DNA of 64,000 nt from Cordylochernes scorpioides (lineage: Eukaryota; Arthropoda; Arachnida; Pseudoscorpiones; Chernetidae), in contig CP092884.1 in assembly GCA_030710605.1 (NCBI GenBank), positions 23,231,483-23,295,482 of the forward strand, in the 5' to 3' direction. Below the pieces are notes generated by a model, which saw only the letters and a program-made list of their open reading frames with translations, made no database searches and was not told the DNA's origin. Positions 1-54,345 of the stretch are shown here, in pieces; the stretch's first letter is position 1, and every line of letters starts with the position of its first letter. The position numbers were made by a program, and so were the translations under genes.

Positions 1-1946
1 TTGAGCTAAATATTAGAGAATCATAAAACAAATTGTATCAAAAGTTTATTTGAAACATGATTCACTCTGTTTACTTTTCGTAATATGCAGGCGACTATTC
101 TACTATTTGTCTTTTGGATCAAAAATAGATAGAATATTAGATGCATTAGATTTTCAGTAGTACTTACCATAACTTGAATTTGAATGTTCAAACATCAAAT
201 TTTCTTTAAATAAATAATGATAAAACTTGGGCACAAAATATACTAAGAGGGTATACAAAAACTTGCACACAACAATTGCAAAATCTTTGTTCAAGTTAAA
301 ATTGAATGTTGATTAGGTTTGGCACTTTTAATTTGCATATAAATATATATATAGGATAATATAGTTACACACTACATGAAATAAATTATAAATATAGATA
401 TTTTGCAAATACACAGCCAAAAGCATAAACAAATTAATATTACATTTAATTTATAATTCAATTCTTGAGGTTTCATGCATTTTATTTTTGCTTTCAACTT
501 TAAATAATATTTAAATAAATATTTGTAAAATAGAAAGTGATACACATAGAGAAATATGACACCTTTTAATTAAATATTTTTACGCTGAAATAGTTATTTT
601 AAAAAATAAACTATTCTTTTGAAAAGTTTATTCAAATGAAACAAAGATAAAAATTAAACTAATTATTCATATATCTCTTTTCAACAATAAGCATGAAATA
701 AGAATTCATTTTCCGATCCATTATAACAGACTCAAAGAATATTTTCAATACTGTTTTATATGTAAACAAAGAATGAGTCTATAATACCTGACAATTATTC
801 TTTGAAATTAATTACGCTCTAAAAGTCTGGGTTGCCCAAATATATTTATTGGAATGATACTTTAAAGGCCACAAATAAAATTCTATTATGTTTCTAATTA
901 TTTTCTTTTTATTTTACATAAAATTTTGTTTAGCTATATATTTGTGGTGGTGATGCTTGCTATGTTGATGATGACTGATATTGATAGAAGTGTCTTTTGT
1001 TCAATAGATTTTTTTCCGTATTTCATTTCCTGTTTAATCAAGTAAATGTGTGATCACTAGATCTATGATGATAGATCTATGACCATTTTTTAAAAGGTCT
1101 TTTGGTACAATATTGTTTATTCCTTTTTCACCTTTTGCTAAATTGAAGCATAGGAGAATGGTTACTATATCTATAACGATAATATAGTTTTGCCTCAATC
1201 GTGTTTTTTCCTATTCCACATACAAAATTCACGCTGATTCAAATGATAAGGTGTTCATTAATTCTATGTGATGATGATATATTCAATAAGATTATCTTTT
1301 GGTTCTATATATTTTGTTCCTGTTTCACTTCTGATCATTAATTACGTATATATTTGTTTTTGTATGATTATCAGTTTGGTCTTTACTTGTCGTTTAAGAA
1401 GACTTGTGCTGGATTTTTCAAAATCATGTTCTTCCTTGAATCAATCACTGATTATTCTGTCAATATGACATACTCTGCGCTATTATTTCAGGGATATTTT
1501 AACGAAAGATATATCTACGAGCTTAAAACAATAGTATCTTTCTCAATAGCAGTTTATAAATGCCCATCATTTAAGAATACAGCAATTTCGAAACGGAATA
1601 ATAAGCTATGGCCCACGACAAACTAATCTCCCCAGCAAATACTCTTATATTAGGTAACTCCTATTTGTAAATATATTCTAAAATATTTCTTAAAATTTAG
1701 CTTATGTTTCTCCGTCATGCAAATATATTTGGCATTTTTAAAAAAATTAAGAATATATATCGTAATTATTACTTTGTACATATCAAAAATGCATATAAAA
1801 ATTCATATTTACTTCTCCAAATAAACTCTAAATTTTCATAACTAAATTTAGGCGCAAGTATCCCTTCGGGGAAATAGCATTTTGTAGTTTAAATAAATTG
1901 ATATCAGACTATAGAACAACAGAATCACAACGCTAGCTATGCTATA
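1..1946. other. AT-rich non-coding sequence 3' of the ALK-like gene
   Basis: I see no supported gene here. The open frames are short, AT-driven and lack recognisable motifs. The stretch contains short A/T runs and small TA tracts only. Confidence 0.6.
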
Positions 1947-2138
1947 CAGTAGAATCTCCCTGTAAAGGACACCTAATCACAGAGCCAAAGTGTCCTTTAG
2001 GAAGAGGTGGCCTCTAGGAAGAGGTGTCTTCTTACTGGAGAGTTGCCAAATAGTAAAAATGGCAATTTTGCAACTGAAAACTGTCCTTTATAGAGAGGTG
2101 TCCTCTAGCTTGAGTGTCCTCTCAGGGAGGTTCTACTG
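1947..2138. mobile_element. MITE, 192 bp, TA target duplication
   Basis: Imperfect terminal inverted repeats: the left end starts CAGTAGAATCTCCCTG and the right end reads the same inverted with few changes. It is flanked on both sides by TA. The interior has no coding capacity. A second copy lies at 46333-46500, which confirms a dispersed family. The TA duplication and CAGT ends suggest a Tc1/mariner/pogo-type parent (inference). Confidence 0.75.
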
Positions 2139-2321
2139 TACTTGTATTATTAATCTTATTATGAATTTCATATTATAAGCATTAGAATATATCTTTAAAA
2201 TGAACTAAAACCTGATATCAGCGTTTAGGTAAAGGAAGTGACAATATCTGACCTTTATTTCGCAAGTTGACTTTTCTAGATACTTGATTATATATAGAGA
2301 GAACAGTGGCCACCATTACAA

Positions 2322-2322
<1 letters not shown>

Positions 2323-2386
<64 letters not shown>
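2323..2386. repeat. (TA)n microsatellite
   Basis: Uninterrupted TA dinucleotides, about 32 units, directly abutting the next MITE. The MITE probably used this tract as its TA target. Confidence 0.95.
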
Positions 2387-2389
<3 letters not shown>

Positions 2390-2547
2390 TTAAACCTGTC
2401 TATAACGCCCCCTCTTGGGACTCACCAAAATAGGGTGCAATAGACAGGTAACCTTTAATGTAAAATGTTTACATTTTAATGTTTAAAATCGGACGCTATA
2501 GAGTGGAAGGCGCTATTTATAGGGGGAGCTATAAACAGGTTTAACTG
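2387..2547. mobile_element. MITE, 161 bp, pogo/Tigger-like ends
   Basis: Terminal inverted repeats start CAGTTAAACCTGT at the left and are inverted at the right (ACAGGTTTAACTG), flanked by TA. The interior is non-coding and itself partly palindromic. The CAGTT ends and TA duplication are typical of non-autonomous pogo/Tigger-type elements (established pattern; assignment inferred). Confidence 0.75.
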
Positions 2548-3032
2548 TATATATATATATATATATATGTATATTGTAGTAGTGGCCATATGCATATATG
2601 TGACCATATATTTATATATATATATGTATACACTTGTAGTAGGGGGCCACTGTTCTCATGGTGTATAGCAATATAGCCATTGACGACTATTCAACTATAT
2701 GTATCACTTTCCATATATATATTTACTCCAGGACGAGGATAGAAAGGGAAAATATTCATGTGTTCAAATCGGCTATGTATTAAGGCTAAATATTATGATG
2801 CATTGTATATGCTATTTGATAAATAAATAAGAACTATATAAAAGTATATTGAGAGTGTTGGGTGACAAACATTCACAGGTGTTACGATTGTAAATAAACT
2901 CGTATGTGAACTCATAGATGGAAGTGTGAAGTCAATCAATAAAACAAAGAAATATATTTAGTGAGAGAAGTAGTGATGTAGCTGCACCGGTCTCTGGAAG
3001 CATGTCATGATGAGGGACTTACAGTTAGTTAG
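2548..3032. other. 3' flank of the ALK-like gene
   Basis: TA microsatellites followed by non-coding sequence. The 3' UTR of the minus-strand kinase gene should lie here. I could not fix a polyadenylation signal. Confidence 0.4.
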
Positions 3033-46223
<43,191 letters not shown>

Positions 46224-46332
46224 CTGACATGTGGTTGTCTACTAGGAAGGTAAACCGATTACAACCTCTGGTGGATCAAGAACATCAATGTTAAGATGAA
46301 AATATTAGGCCTTCATGGATAATATTTGTACA

Positions 46333-46500
46333 GTAGAACCACCCTGTAATGGACACCTAGTTGCAGAGCTAAAGTGTCCTTTAGGGCGAGGTGTTCTCTT
46401 ACTGAAGAGTTGCTAAATAGTAAAAATGATAATTTTGGGAATGAAAACTGTCCTTTGTAGAGAGGTGTCTTCTGAGTGTCCTCTCTTTGAGGTTTCACTG
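46333..46500. mobile_element. MITE, second copy of the 1947 family
   Basis: CAGTAGAACCACCCTGTAAT at the left, inverse-like end TTGAGGTTTCACTGCA at the right. Interior AGCTAAAGTGTCCTTTAGGG and AGTTGCTAAATAGTAAAAAT match 1990-2070. Confidence 0.75.
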
Positions 46501-46884
46501 CATTAAAAAGGGTGTACCTGGATCTATTAAAGAAAAAAATACCATTTTTTTCTCAAAATGTTTCGAAGGATTACTCACACTTTATCTTTTTATTGCACAG
46601 TGAACTTGAAGTTTATCTGGTCAAAGTGTCAATTTTTTAAAGAAATATGAATGCCAGCCAGGCAACCTCTGTCTTCAAGAAACTTAAAGTTATTGATAAA
46701 ATGTATTTGAAATAGAGGAAGCAATCCTTTGAAATATTTTGTGTAAAAAAAAATGTTTGTTTTTTTCACAGATCCAAGCACGGCTCTTTTTCATATAAAT
46801 ATATTCAATGGAGCGCCTTTTGACTCAAACAATTCTAGGGATAGATTTCTTTTTTAAATTTTGATATTATATGTCTTTTTCCTC

Positions 46885-47460
46885 CTCCTCCTTCAATGTT
46901 TTCCTCTACTGAGGGTGAGCCACACGGTCTCTCCATATCTTCCTTCTTCAGTGCCTTCCTCTAATGATGGTGGCCCACATGGTCTTTCCATATCTCCCTT
47001 CTTCAATGCTTTCCAATACTGAGGGTGAACCAAATGGTCTTTCCATATCTCCCTCCTTTAATGCCTTCCTCTACTGAGGGTGGACCACATGGTCTGTCCA
47101 TATCTCCCTCCTTCAATGCTTTTTTATACTGAGGGTGGACCACATGGTCTCTCCATATCTCCCTCCTTCAATGCCTTTTTCTACTGAGGTGGGGCACATG
47201 GTCTCTCCATATCTCCCTCCTTCAGTGACTTCCTTTACTGAGGGTGTGCCACATGGTTTTTCCATATCTCCCTCCTTCAATGCCTTCCTCTACTGAGGGT
47301 GGACCACATAGTCTCTCCATATCTCCCTCATTCAATGCCTTTTCTACTGAGGCAATGCCACATGGTCTCCATATCTCCCTCCTTTCGTGCCTTCCTCTAC
47401 CGAGGGTAGGCTACATGGTCTCTCCATACTTCCTCCGCCATCCTCTTCATCTCCTCGTAG
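46885..47460 (-). repeat. Minisatellite, about nine 60-bp units, derived from a LINE 3' end
   Basis: Units carry CTACTGAGGGTGGACCACAT, GGTCTCTCCATATCTCCCTC, CTTCAATGCC. On the minus strand a unit reads ATGGAGAGACCATGTGG, the same as the end of the LINE frame at 47395-47590 (EEVWRDHVAYPR then stop). The repeats extend downstream from that stop codon. Confidence 0.88.
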
Positions 47461-47600
47461 GTATGTCGTCCGGTCCATTGTTTTATATCGTCTGTGTATC
47501 CTTGTCGTCTCCTTCCCCTCGATCTCTTTCTCCGGAGCTTTCCCTCTAACACTGTCAGCAATGTCTCTCCTGCCGATCCGCACATCACATGTCCAGCAAA
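47395..47600 (-). pseudogene. LINE ORF2 C-terminal fragment
   Basis: Frame LLTVLEGKLRRKRSRGRRRQ, GYTDDIKQWTGRHTYEEMKR, MAEEVWRDHVAYPR. The GKRSRGRRR...DDIKxWTG...AE pattern is the conserved extreme C-terminus of RTE/L2/I-type LINE proteins. 5' truncated. Confidence 0.75.
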
Positions 47601-47639
47601 CGTCAGTTTTTGATTCGATTCTTATCCGACCCTAATCGA

Positions 47640-48240
47640 ACATTTCTTACAAATATTTTCTACAGAACAGTTTTTTTTTCTGGTGCTACAACACTACATA
47701 TACACCTTGATAATAACCCATGTGACAGAAAACTTAAACATCAGTTTCTTCATGTAGCGCTAATCTACATGCCTAAAATTTATAAATATTTCTTCCACTG
47801 ATTTTTTTTAATTGAAGGCAAAAATTAGTATATAATCCATAAGCACGATATTTGAAAGGTATCCGTCAAACAATTTCTTACATTTTTGACCTTAGAAAAA
47901 TAATAACAATACAACAACAACAACAAAAAAGCTTGTATTAAGGACATTCGTCCCATACAGGATTCTCCCAGATGTGTAAACAGAAGTAAACATAGCAGTA
48001 TATACAGAAAATAGAGTCTGTAGTTCAAGTTGAATTCATGATCTGTGTTGCACCTATTGTCTGTGCTAATTTTCAGAATTAGTGAGATGCTAATGCATTG
48101 GGTTTGTTTTTCATTACATATGGCATTAGAACATTTAGCGAATTGTTTTTTATAACCAATATTTTGACGAAGAATTTTTCTCTTCTCCATCCCATTGTAA
48201 TATAACTCATAAAATATTTTTAGAAAGTTTTATAAAATTT
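47640..48240. other. Non-coding sequence
   Basis: No gene or repeat recognised. Confidence 0.4.
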
Positions 48241-48244
48241 ATTG

Positions 48245-48625
48245 CATACTTTGTAATGATCAGGCTCTCCAAGAGGACCTACTAAGAATATCGAATTCAA
48301 AATTATATTCGCACTATAAAAATCTACTCCCTTCTATAACAGCAGAACAATATTTGATCGGAGATCTCCCATTACCAGTCAAAACATGTATCGAACAAGT
48401 AGAAATACTCTTTTCACTGTTTAAAGAAAAACACGCTAAAATGTTTAGCTCAACTGACCGAATATGCCCATTATGTAATTAAAAAACCGAATCGTAACTG
48501 GAGCACCGCATGTTTTTCTGTTCAAAGTTAATAAGGGAAAGGGAACTTCTTTTGCATAATATTGGATCAAATCATCTTGTTCTGGAGACTATTGTCTAGG
48601 ACGACAAAGAATAAATTCAATGCAT
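48245..48625 (+). pseudogene. LINE ORF2 C-terminal fragment
   Basis: TSTDRICPLCN followed by an in-frame stop, then LEHRMFFCSKLIRERELLLH: a CPLC...H...C zinc motif as at LINE ORF2 ends. Stops break the frame. Confidence 0.55.
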
Positions 48626-48896
48626 TGGCCCTGTGCAAGTCTCAAAGGATTGCTCAAGAGAAGAAACATTGAGAAAGGAGAGTCGTATGTAAATGGATAT
48701 ATAAATGAACGATCACCTGTAAATAACTAACTCATATTTTCTAAGCAATTATGCACCTGAATCCTGTGTAGGGCATAGGTCCCCAATGAAAGGCTAGTTT
48801 TTACATATTTTGTAATTTAAATGCTTTTTATAAATCGATTCATTTTTCTCTATATACAGTATATTGCTTTTTTCGATATACATGAGAAGCAGGCGA

Positions 48897-49195
48897 CAGG
48901 GGGTGGGTGGAAGGGTGGTCTAAATCATTGGGTTTCGACCACTACGACCCGGGTTCGAATCCCTCATTGGGAGCTTTTTTCTTATTAAAAAATGCTCCAA
49001 TGACCCCCATAATTGCAAAAGTCCAACACCACAAACGAGTGCAAGTAACTTAATGCGTCTCTGGTACATTTTAAAGTGCAAAAGTCGAACTGCTTTTCAC
49101 ATGTGTAGACAAATTTGTCATTTACAGTAAAAGCAGTCGCTAACTACCCACCAAGATTATCATGATCTGTACCACGTGTACTAGGGAAATTTTAA
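48897..49195 (+). mobile_element. SINE S1, full-length copy
   Basis: Head GGTGGAAGGGTGGTCTAAAT, box B GGGTTCGAATCCC, body GCAATTTGTC.., 3' end GATCTGTACCACGTGTACTA-GGG. About 297 bp, best reference copy for the family. Confidence 0.8.
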
Positions 49196-49284
49196 AAAAG
49201 AAGACGACAATATTGTATCTGCGCTGGAGAAGCGAAATTAATAAAATATTCGATAAAATAATCCTTTGAATCAATATTAAAATA

Positions 49285-49485
49285 CAAACATTAGGCCTCC
49301 AGGGAAAAGTTTATTTTTTTGGCAAATCTTCTATTTATAAATATCTCTAGCTTTCAGGCAAGAAAGCTCTTCAATGTAAATATTCACTCCAGTAGAAGGG
49401 CTTTTTTCTCCGAAAGCTAGAAATATTTATAAAATAAATGATGTGTAAAAAAGAAACTTTTCCCTGGAGGCCTAATGTCTGTATT
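49285..49485. mobile_element. Penelope-like fold-back repeat P3
   Basis: Inverted arms ATTAGGCCTCCAGGGAAAAG / CTTTTCCCTGGAGGCCTAAT. Centre has two hairpin-plus-GAAAGCTA blocks (CTTGCCTGAAAGCTAGAG inverted, CTCCGAAAGCTAGAAA). Related: 60580-60740. Confidence 0.7.
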
Positions 49486-49789
49486 TTAATAATACATTTT
49501 GATAGGATATAATGTACTACACTCCAATATACAATTATAATGACGTCATTCTACCACTATAGAGCCAATCTTATTAGGACAATGTCCCATCAACTAGTAA
49601 CAAATGTCCTTCATAACTGTAGAGCTTAGGATGTGATCGGCTAATGAAGACAAAATGACACATTTCACTGGTTATTGGTCAATTACCTCAGTCTGGAGAA
49701 TTCAATTTACTGGAGCGTCGTCTGGTATAAATTGTCATATAAGCTAAGTGACAACCTGACAGTCATATTTCTTTATAAATAACAAATTT

Positions 49790-50178
49790 ATTATATGAAG
49801 AAACCTATGTGGTATATAGAGCTATGTGGATTTTGGAATACATGCTTGTTGTATCCCGAATTGCAAATAATTCATAAAGATATTTCTGAAATAAATCAAC
49901 CACAGATCAACCTTTAAAAGCAGAAATTATTAAATCAACATTAACATTAAACGAGATTTCTAACTTCTAAATTTCTGATATGAAGCAACATATGTGGTAT
50001 ATAGAGCTCTGTGGATTTTGGGTTGCATACTTGTGGTATCCTGAACTGCAAGGAAATTCATGAATATATTCTGGAAATAATTCCAGATCATCCTTTAGAG
50101 GGGGGGGGGGGGGGGGGGGGCGCAGCAATGATTGAATCAACATTAACATTAAACGAGATTTCTAACTTCTAAATTTCT
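49790..50178 (+). repeat. Two direct repeat units of about 190-210 bp
   Basis: Each unit: ATGTGGTATATAGAGCT.TG, TGGATTTTGG, TTGTGGTATCCTGAACTGCA, then TCAACATTAACATTAAACGA. A third unit lies at 54165-54345. The block 50179-54163 has been inserted into this array. A G-run of about 20 is at 50101-50120 in the second unit. Confidence 0.8.
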
Positions 50179-50199
50179 ATTGATCAATAAATATTTATA

Positions 50200-52645
50200 T
50201 TCGCATCCGGACCTGGCGCGCGCGGTTCATCTTCAACGCTTCGCCACCGTCGTCAGGGGCGACGACGGCCGCGTCATCGAGGGCCCCGAGCTACGGCGAA
50301 AGGCCCTCGACACCATCCGCCCACGCTTCTCCCGCGCGACCTGCGATCCGGCTGCCGGCGCGGCCTTCATCCAAGGGACGGTCTCCCCAATCGACATCGA
50401 CGCGGATGACTCCATCCACAGGGAAGCCATCACCGCGGAGGAGATTGCCACCGCCATCTGCCTCCTCCCTCGCGGAAGGGCCCCCGGTTGGGACGGCTTG
50501 CCCTGAGAGCTCCTCGCTGCCTTCGAGGACTTTTTTGCTGAAGCTCTGGGGCGTGTGTTCGCGGCTTCACGGCTCCGCGGAGCCCTGCCTCCGTCGACGC
50601 GGCGCAGTTCCATCTTCCTGATACCTAAAGCCCGCGGCGGTCGCGGCCTCGATGGATACAGGCCCATATCGCTGCCCTCGGCCGACTACAGGGTGCTGGC
50701 AGCCGTTCTCCTCCGGCGCCTCAGACCCCACCTACGAGCCTTGGTGCCAGACTTCCAGACCTACGCTGTCCCCGGGAGGTCCCCCTCTTGGAACATCGCC
50801 CAGGTCACCGATACGGTTGAGGAGGCAACTGCTATGGGCTCGCCGCTGGTCGTCGTGGGCGTTGACCTTGAGTCCGCCTTCGACTCCCTGGACCGCGGCT
50901 TTCTAGAGTCCCTGATGATGTCCCTTCGCCTCCAGCCGGCCTTCATAGGCTGGATCAAGATCCTGTACGCCGGGGCGGACGCGACTATCCGGGCTGGGGG
51001 ATACCACACCACCGCCTTCCTCCTCCACAACGGCCTTAGGAAGGGCTGCGCCGTAAGCGCCGCGCTGTTCAGCATCGCTACGGGGCCACTGCTTCGTCGC
51101 CTGGAGTCGACTCTCGGCGTAGGCAATGTCATCGCTGACGCCGACGACATCGTCCTCCTGATCCATCGCGACGAGCAGTTCGAGCGGGTGGCGACCGTCC
51201 TCGAGGACTTCAAACGGGCCTCTGGCATCGGCGTCAACCTCGGGAAGAGCGCGGGCCTCTGGTGCGGCGCCTGGCGCAACCGCGGCGACTCTCCTCTCGG
51301 TGCCTCCTTGTCGACCACCTCCATCAGTGTCCTAGGGATGGACATCGCCCTCAGGAGCTCCGTCGCCCATCAGGAGCAGCATCTCCTGGCCCTCCTGGAG
51401 TCCGCCTGCCGAAAGTTGACGCCCTTCACGCGCGGCCTCTCCCTTGTCGGGAGAGCTAGGGCCGGGAACTCGCTGGTGAGCTTCACCATCCAGCACCACC
51501 TACACGGGTACCTGCCCGGAGCAGCGACCACCGCCAAGCTGCAAGCCCGTTTGGCGAGGTTCGTCTGGGGGCCCGACCATACGGCGTGGCTTCCCGCCGC
51601 CGTCATGGCGAGGCCCGTAGCCATCGGAGGCCTCGGCCTCCACGACGTGGGAACTCAGCTCCAGCTGGCCTGCCTTAAGGATGTCCAGGTCGCGCTCCGT
51701 GGAGGCAGGAATGGCTTAAACTGGCTGGTCGCCAGCGAGGCCTGGATCCGCCTTCCACCTGACGGTACGCGACTCCAATCCCGCCGCCACCGGCTACTGA
51801 GACTTTGGGAGGAGGCCTCCAAGATCCTGGGCCTCAACCACCGGTTGGTCCCCACGTCCCGGTTGCTGGACCTTCCCACCGTCGGCGGCTGCCGGTTCCT
51901 TCGCCCTCCCGACCTCCTGGCTCCCGCGCGCTGGGTTGGGGTCCGAGTCCGAGACCTAGGGGACCCCAACATCGCCCGCCCTACGCGCTCCGCCCTTGCT
52001 GACGCCGCGGCCCTCGCCGCCTTCTGCCAGAGGGTGGTGGCTGAGAACGTTCAGGATGAGAGCTTCCGGGAGACTACCTTGGCTGGGGCTGTGGGGTTGC
52101 GCGGGACGGCCACGCCGTTCCTCGGCCTCACGACCCGCTCAGCCCGACGGGCCCTGGATCGTCCGCGCCTTGCGGCCACGCCGATCTCCCGGTACCTGGC
52201 GAGATGGGCAGCTACCATCAACCCACCGGCCAGGGTTGACTGGGCTTCGCTACGGCGCTGCGGCTTCTCGGGCCATGAGGCCGATGCCGCCCTCAAGTTG
52301 ACCCTCCATGCTCTTCCCCACCCGGCCCATCCTGCCTCGGCCGGCTCCTCTTGTCCTGCCTGCGGATCCGTCGGCTGCTCCCTGGGCTACCGTTACTGGA
52401 GCTGCCAATCCATCAGGACCCTTGTCCGGGAGGCCTTCAACATCATCGGGCGGCCCCCTGACCTGCAGACTTGGATCTTGGGGTCCGGCCTTGAGGACGA
52501 GGCTCTGACCATCCTCGCGTCGGCAAAGTTACGCATCTACCGCCACTTTGTTCAGGTTGGGCTCGGTGGAGTGGAGGACCCGCTCATCGCCTGGAGGAGA
52601 ACACTCGCGCGCCGAGGATGCCTCCCCTCATCCTCTATTATATAA
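50200..52645 (+). pseudogene. GC-rich LINE reverse transcriptase (5' truncated, one stop)
   Basis: Single long frame broken by only one TGA (50504-50506). RT landmarks: RGRAPGWDGLP, SIFLIPKARGGRGLDGYRPI (fingers), VVVGVDLESAFDSLDR (first Asp), GLRKGCAVSAALFSIATGPL, and ADADDIVLL where an ADD box normally preceded by Tyr/Phe now has Asp (one change from YADD). Thumb and C-terminal region to 52645 with CPACGSVGCSLGYRYWSC zinc-like cluster. Endonuclease and any ORF1 are missing (5' truncation about 50200). GC content is far above the surroundings. L1/Tx1- or R2-like LINEs share the layout; clade not settled. 3' UTR ends near 52760 with a TTGACA/TGTCAA hairpin tail. Confidence 0.85.
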
Positions 52646-53105
52646 CTTTTTGTACATATTTTACTTTTCCTATTTATTATTATATTTTTTTACTATTATA
52701 ACTCTCTTTGAGTGTAAATATTGACAAGATGTCAATAAAAGTTGTTTTAATTGTCAAAATAAATATATAAAAATTGATCAATATTACGTTGATTGTAGAT
52801 ATTGCCAGACATTTCTTTCTTTTGTACACAGTTCTCTGTTCTCGTTAAGATTTAAGAACTTTATTTGTCCTTAGAATTCTCTCTTAATAATAATGATAAT
52901 TAAACAATTTTGATGTAAATATTTGATGGAAAATGTTTTTATTTTTTTCTCTTTCTCCTTGTTAATATCACATGACTATTCTTTACGGCCTAAAATTATT
53001 GTAAATATGTATGGACAAATGTAGAGGCATACATGTATGACAGCGCAAGTGTTCAATAGGGGGATATAGATCTTTAAATTAAAAAAATATATATATATAT
53101 AAATA
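52646..53105 (+). other. LINE 3' UTR and AT-rich sequence
   Basis: TGTAAATATTGACAAGATGT then CAATAAAAG (52712-52741) is the presumed LINE 3' hairpin tail. The rest to 53105 is AT-rich without genes. Confidence 0.6.
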
Positions 53106-54110
53106 AATATAAAGCATATATTGGATCTGAATTTATTAACAGCCAATATTTCTAGGGGCAACAAGCCTCTCTTTATCAAGGTTTTTGATTTAAACTAAAT
53201 CACGTGGGCATGTGATCCACTCATGCTATACAAGATCAAAGTAAGAAACTGTCTGATGAAAATCTCACTGTATATAAAATATATGTACAATGGTTATATT
53301 TATTAATAATTAAAAGAGTATACAATTAAATAACCATTTGATTAAATAAATGAAAAGATTGATAAATATTAGAAAATAAAAATGAGTAGGGATTATGATT
53401 CAATATGTTATGTTGATAAATATAAATATAAATATATTACAAGTATAAATATATGCAAAATAATGATAAAAAAATAAATAAAAATAATAATTAAATAATT
53501 TAGGAAGATATAAATTCTCTATAAATTTCTGGTAGGTCGATTTTTCTATTTATGCTTTCTGTATCTTTTATAGAGGCCCAGCTTTCTAAAAATAACCTGC
53601 AATGTTTTTATTTAATATTCTGGTATAATATGATGCTTTGTCAAAATCGGGTATATGACTATTGTTTAGCGCATGGTCTACTAGGATAGATAATGGTTTA
53701 TGGATACGTAGAGCTGCTTTGTGCTGGTTAATGCGTTCTTTCTTTTTTTTTTGCATATATTTATACTTGTAATATATTTATATTTATATTTATCAACATA
53801 ACATATTGAATCATAATCCCTACTCATTTTTATTTTCTAATATTTATCAATCTTTTCATTTATTTAATCAAATGGTTATTTAATTGTATACTCTTTTAAT
53901 TATTAATAAATATAACCATTGTACATATATTTTATATACAGTGAAATTTTCATCAGACAGTTTCTTACTTTGATCTTGTATAGCATGAGTGGATCACATG
54001 CCCACGTGATTTAGTTTAAATCAAAAACCTTGATAAAGAGAGGCGTGTTGCCCCTAGAAATATTGGCCGTTAATAAATTCAGATCCAATATATGCTTTAT
54101 ATTTATTTAT
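53106..54110 (-). mobile_element. Penelope-like element: inverted terminal repeats around an endonuclease remnant
   Basis: Arms 53106-53460 and 53752-54110 are inverted copies of about 350 bp with few differences (AGCATATATTGGATCTGAAT, TCACGTGGGCATGTGATCCA). Each has CTTGATAAAGAGAGGC.TGTT, GCCCCTAGAAATATTGGC near its outer end, typical of Penelope terminal repeats. The 290-bp spacer holds the last part of the GIY-YIG endonuclease. RT is deleted. Confidence 0.85.
53500..53745 (-). pseudogene. Penelope-like GIY-YIG endonuclease C-terminal remnant
   Basis: Minus-strand frame ERINQHKAALRIHKPLSILV then DHALNNSHIPDFDKASYYTR. After one frameshift it continues FLESWASIKDTESINRKIDL then PEIYREFISS and a stop. 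The H..H.PDFD and ESW.....INR..DLP blocks are the conserved end of Penelope proteins, where Asn-Arg belongs to the nuclease. The catalytic GIY and YIG parts are missing. Confidence 0.82.
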
Positions 54111-54164
54111 AGATATTATTATGGATTGCTCAATCTCTAAAATATATATATATATAAATAAAAA

Positions 54165-54345
54165 CATATAAATTTCTGATCTGAAGCAATATTTGTGGTA
54201 TAAAGAGATATGTGGATTTTGGGATACATGCTTGTGGTATCCTGAACTTCAAAGAAATTATAAAGATATTATGGAAATAAATCAACCAGATCATCTTTTA
54301 GAGGCAGCATTGATCAAATCAACATTAACATTAAACGAGAAAGGC
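54165..54345 (+). repeat. Third unit of the 49.8-50.2 kb direct repeat
   Basis: AAATTTCTGATCTGAAGCAA, TGTGGATTTTGGGATACATG, CTTGTGGTATCCTGAACTTC, AACATTAACATTAAACGAGA. Ends the insertion block. Confidence 0.8.

Noticed and set aside
1268-1626. Two overlapping short open frames
   Set aside because: AT-rich composition, no motif and no splice context; likely chance.
47244-47635. Overlapping plus-strand frames in the 47.3 kb minisatellite
   Set aside because: They follow from the tandem repeat and are shadows of the minus-strand LINE tail.
50233-51345. Long frames antisense to the GC-rich LINE
   Set aside because: GC-rich coding sequence yields long antisense frames; residues are Arg/Ser/Pro-rich without motifs, whereas the plus strand has clear RT boxes.
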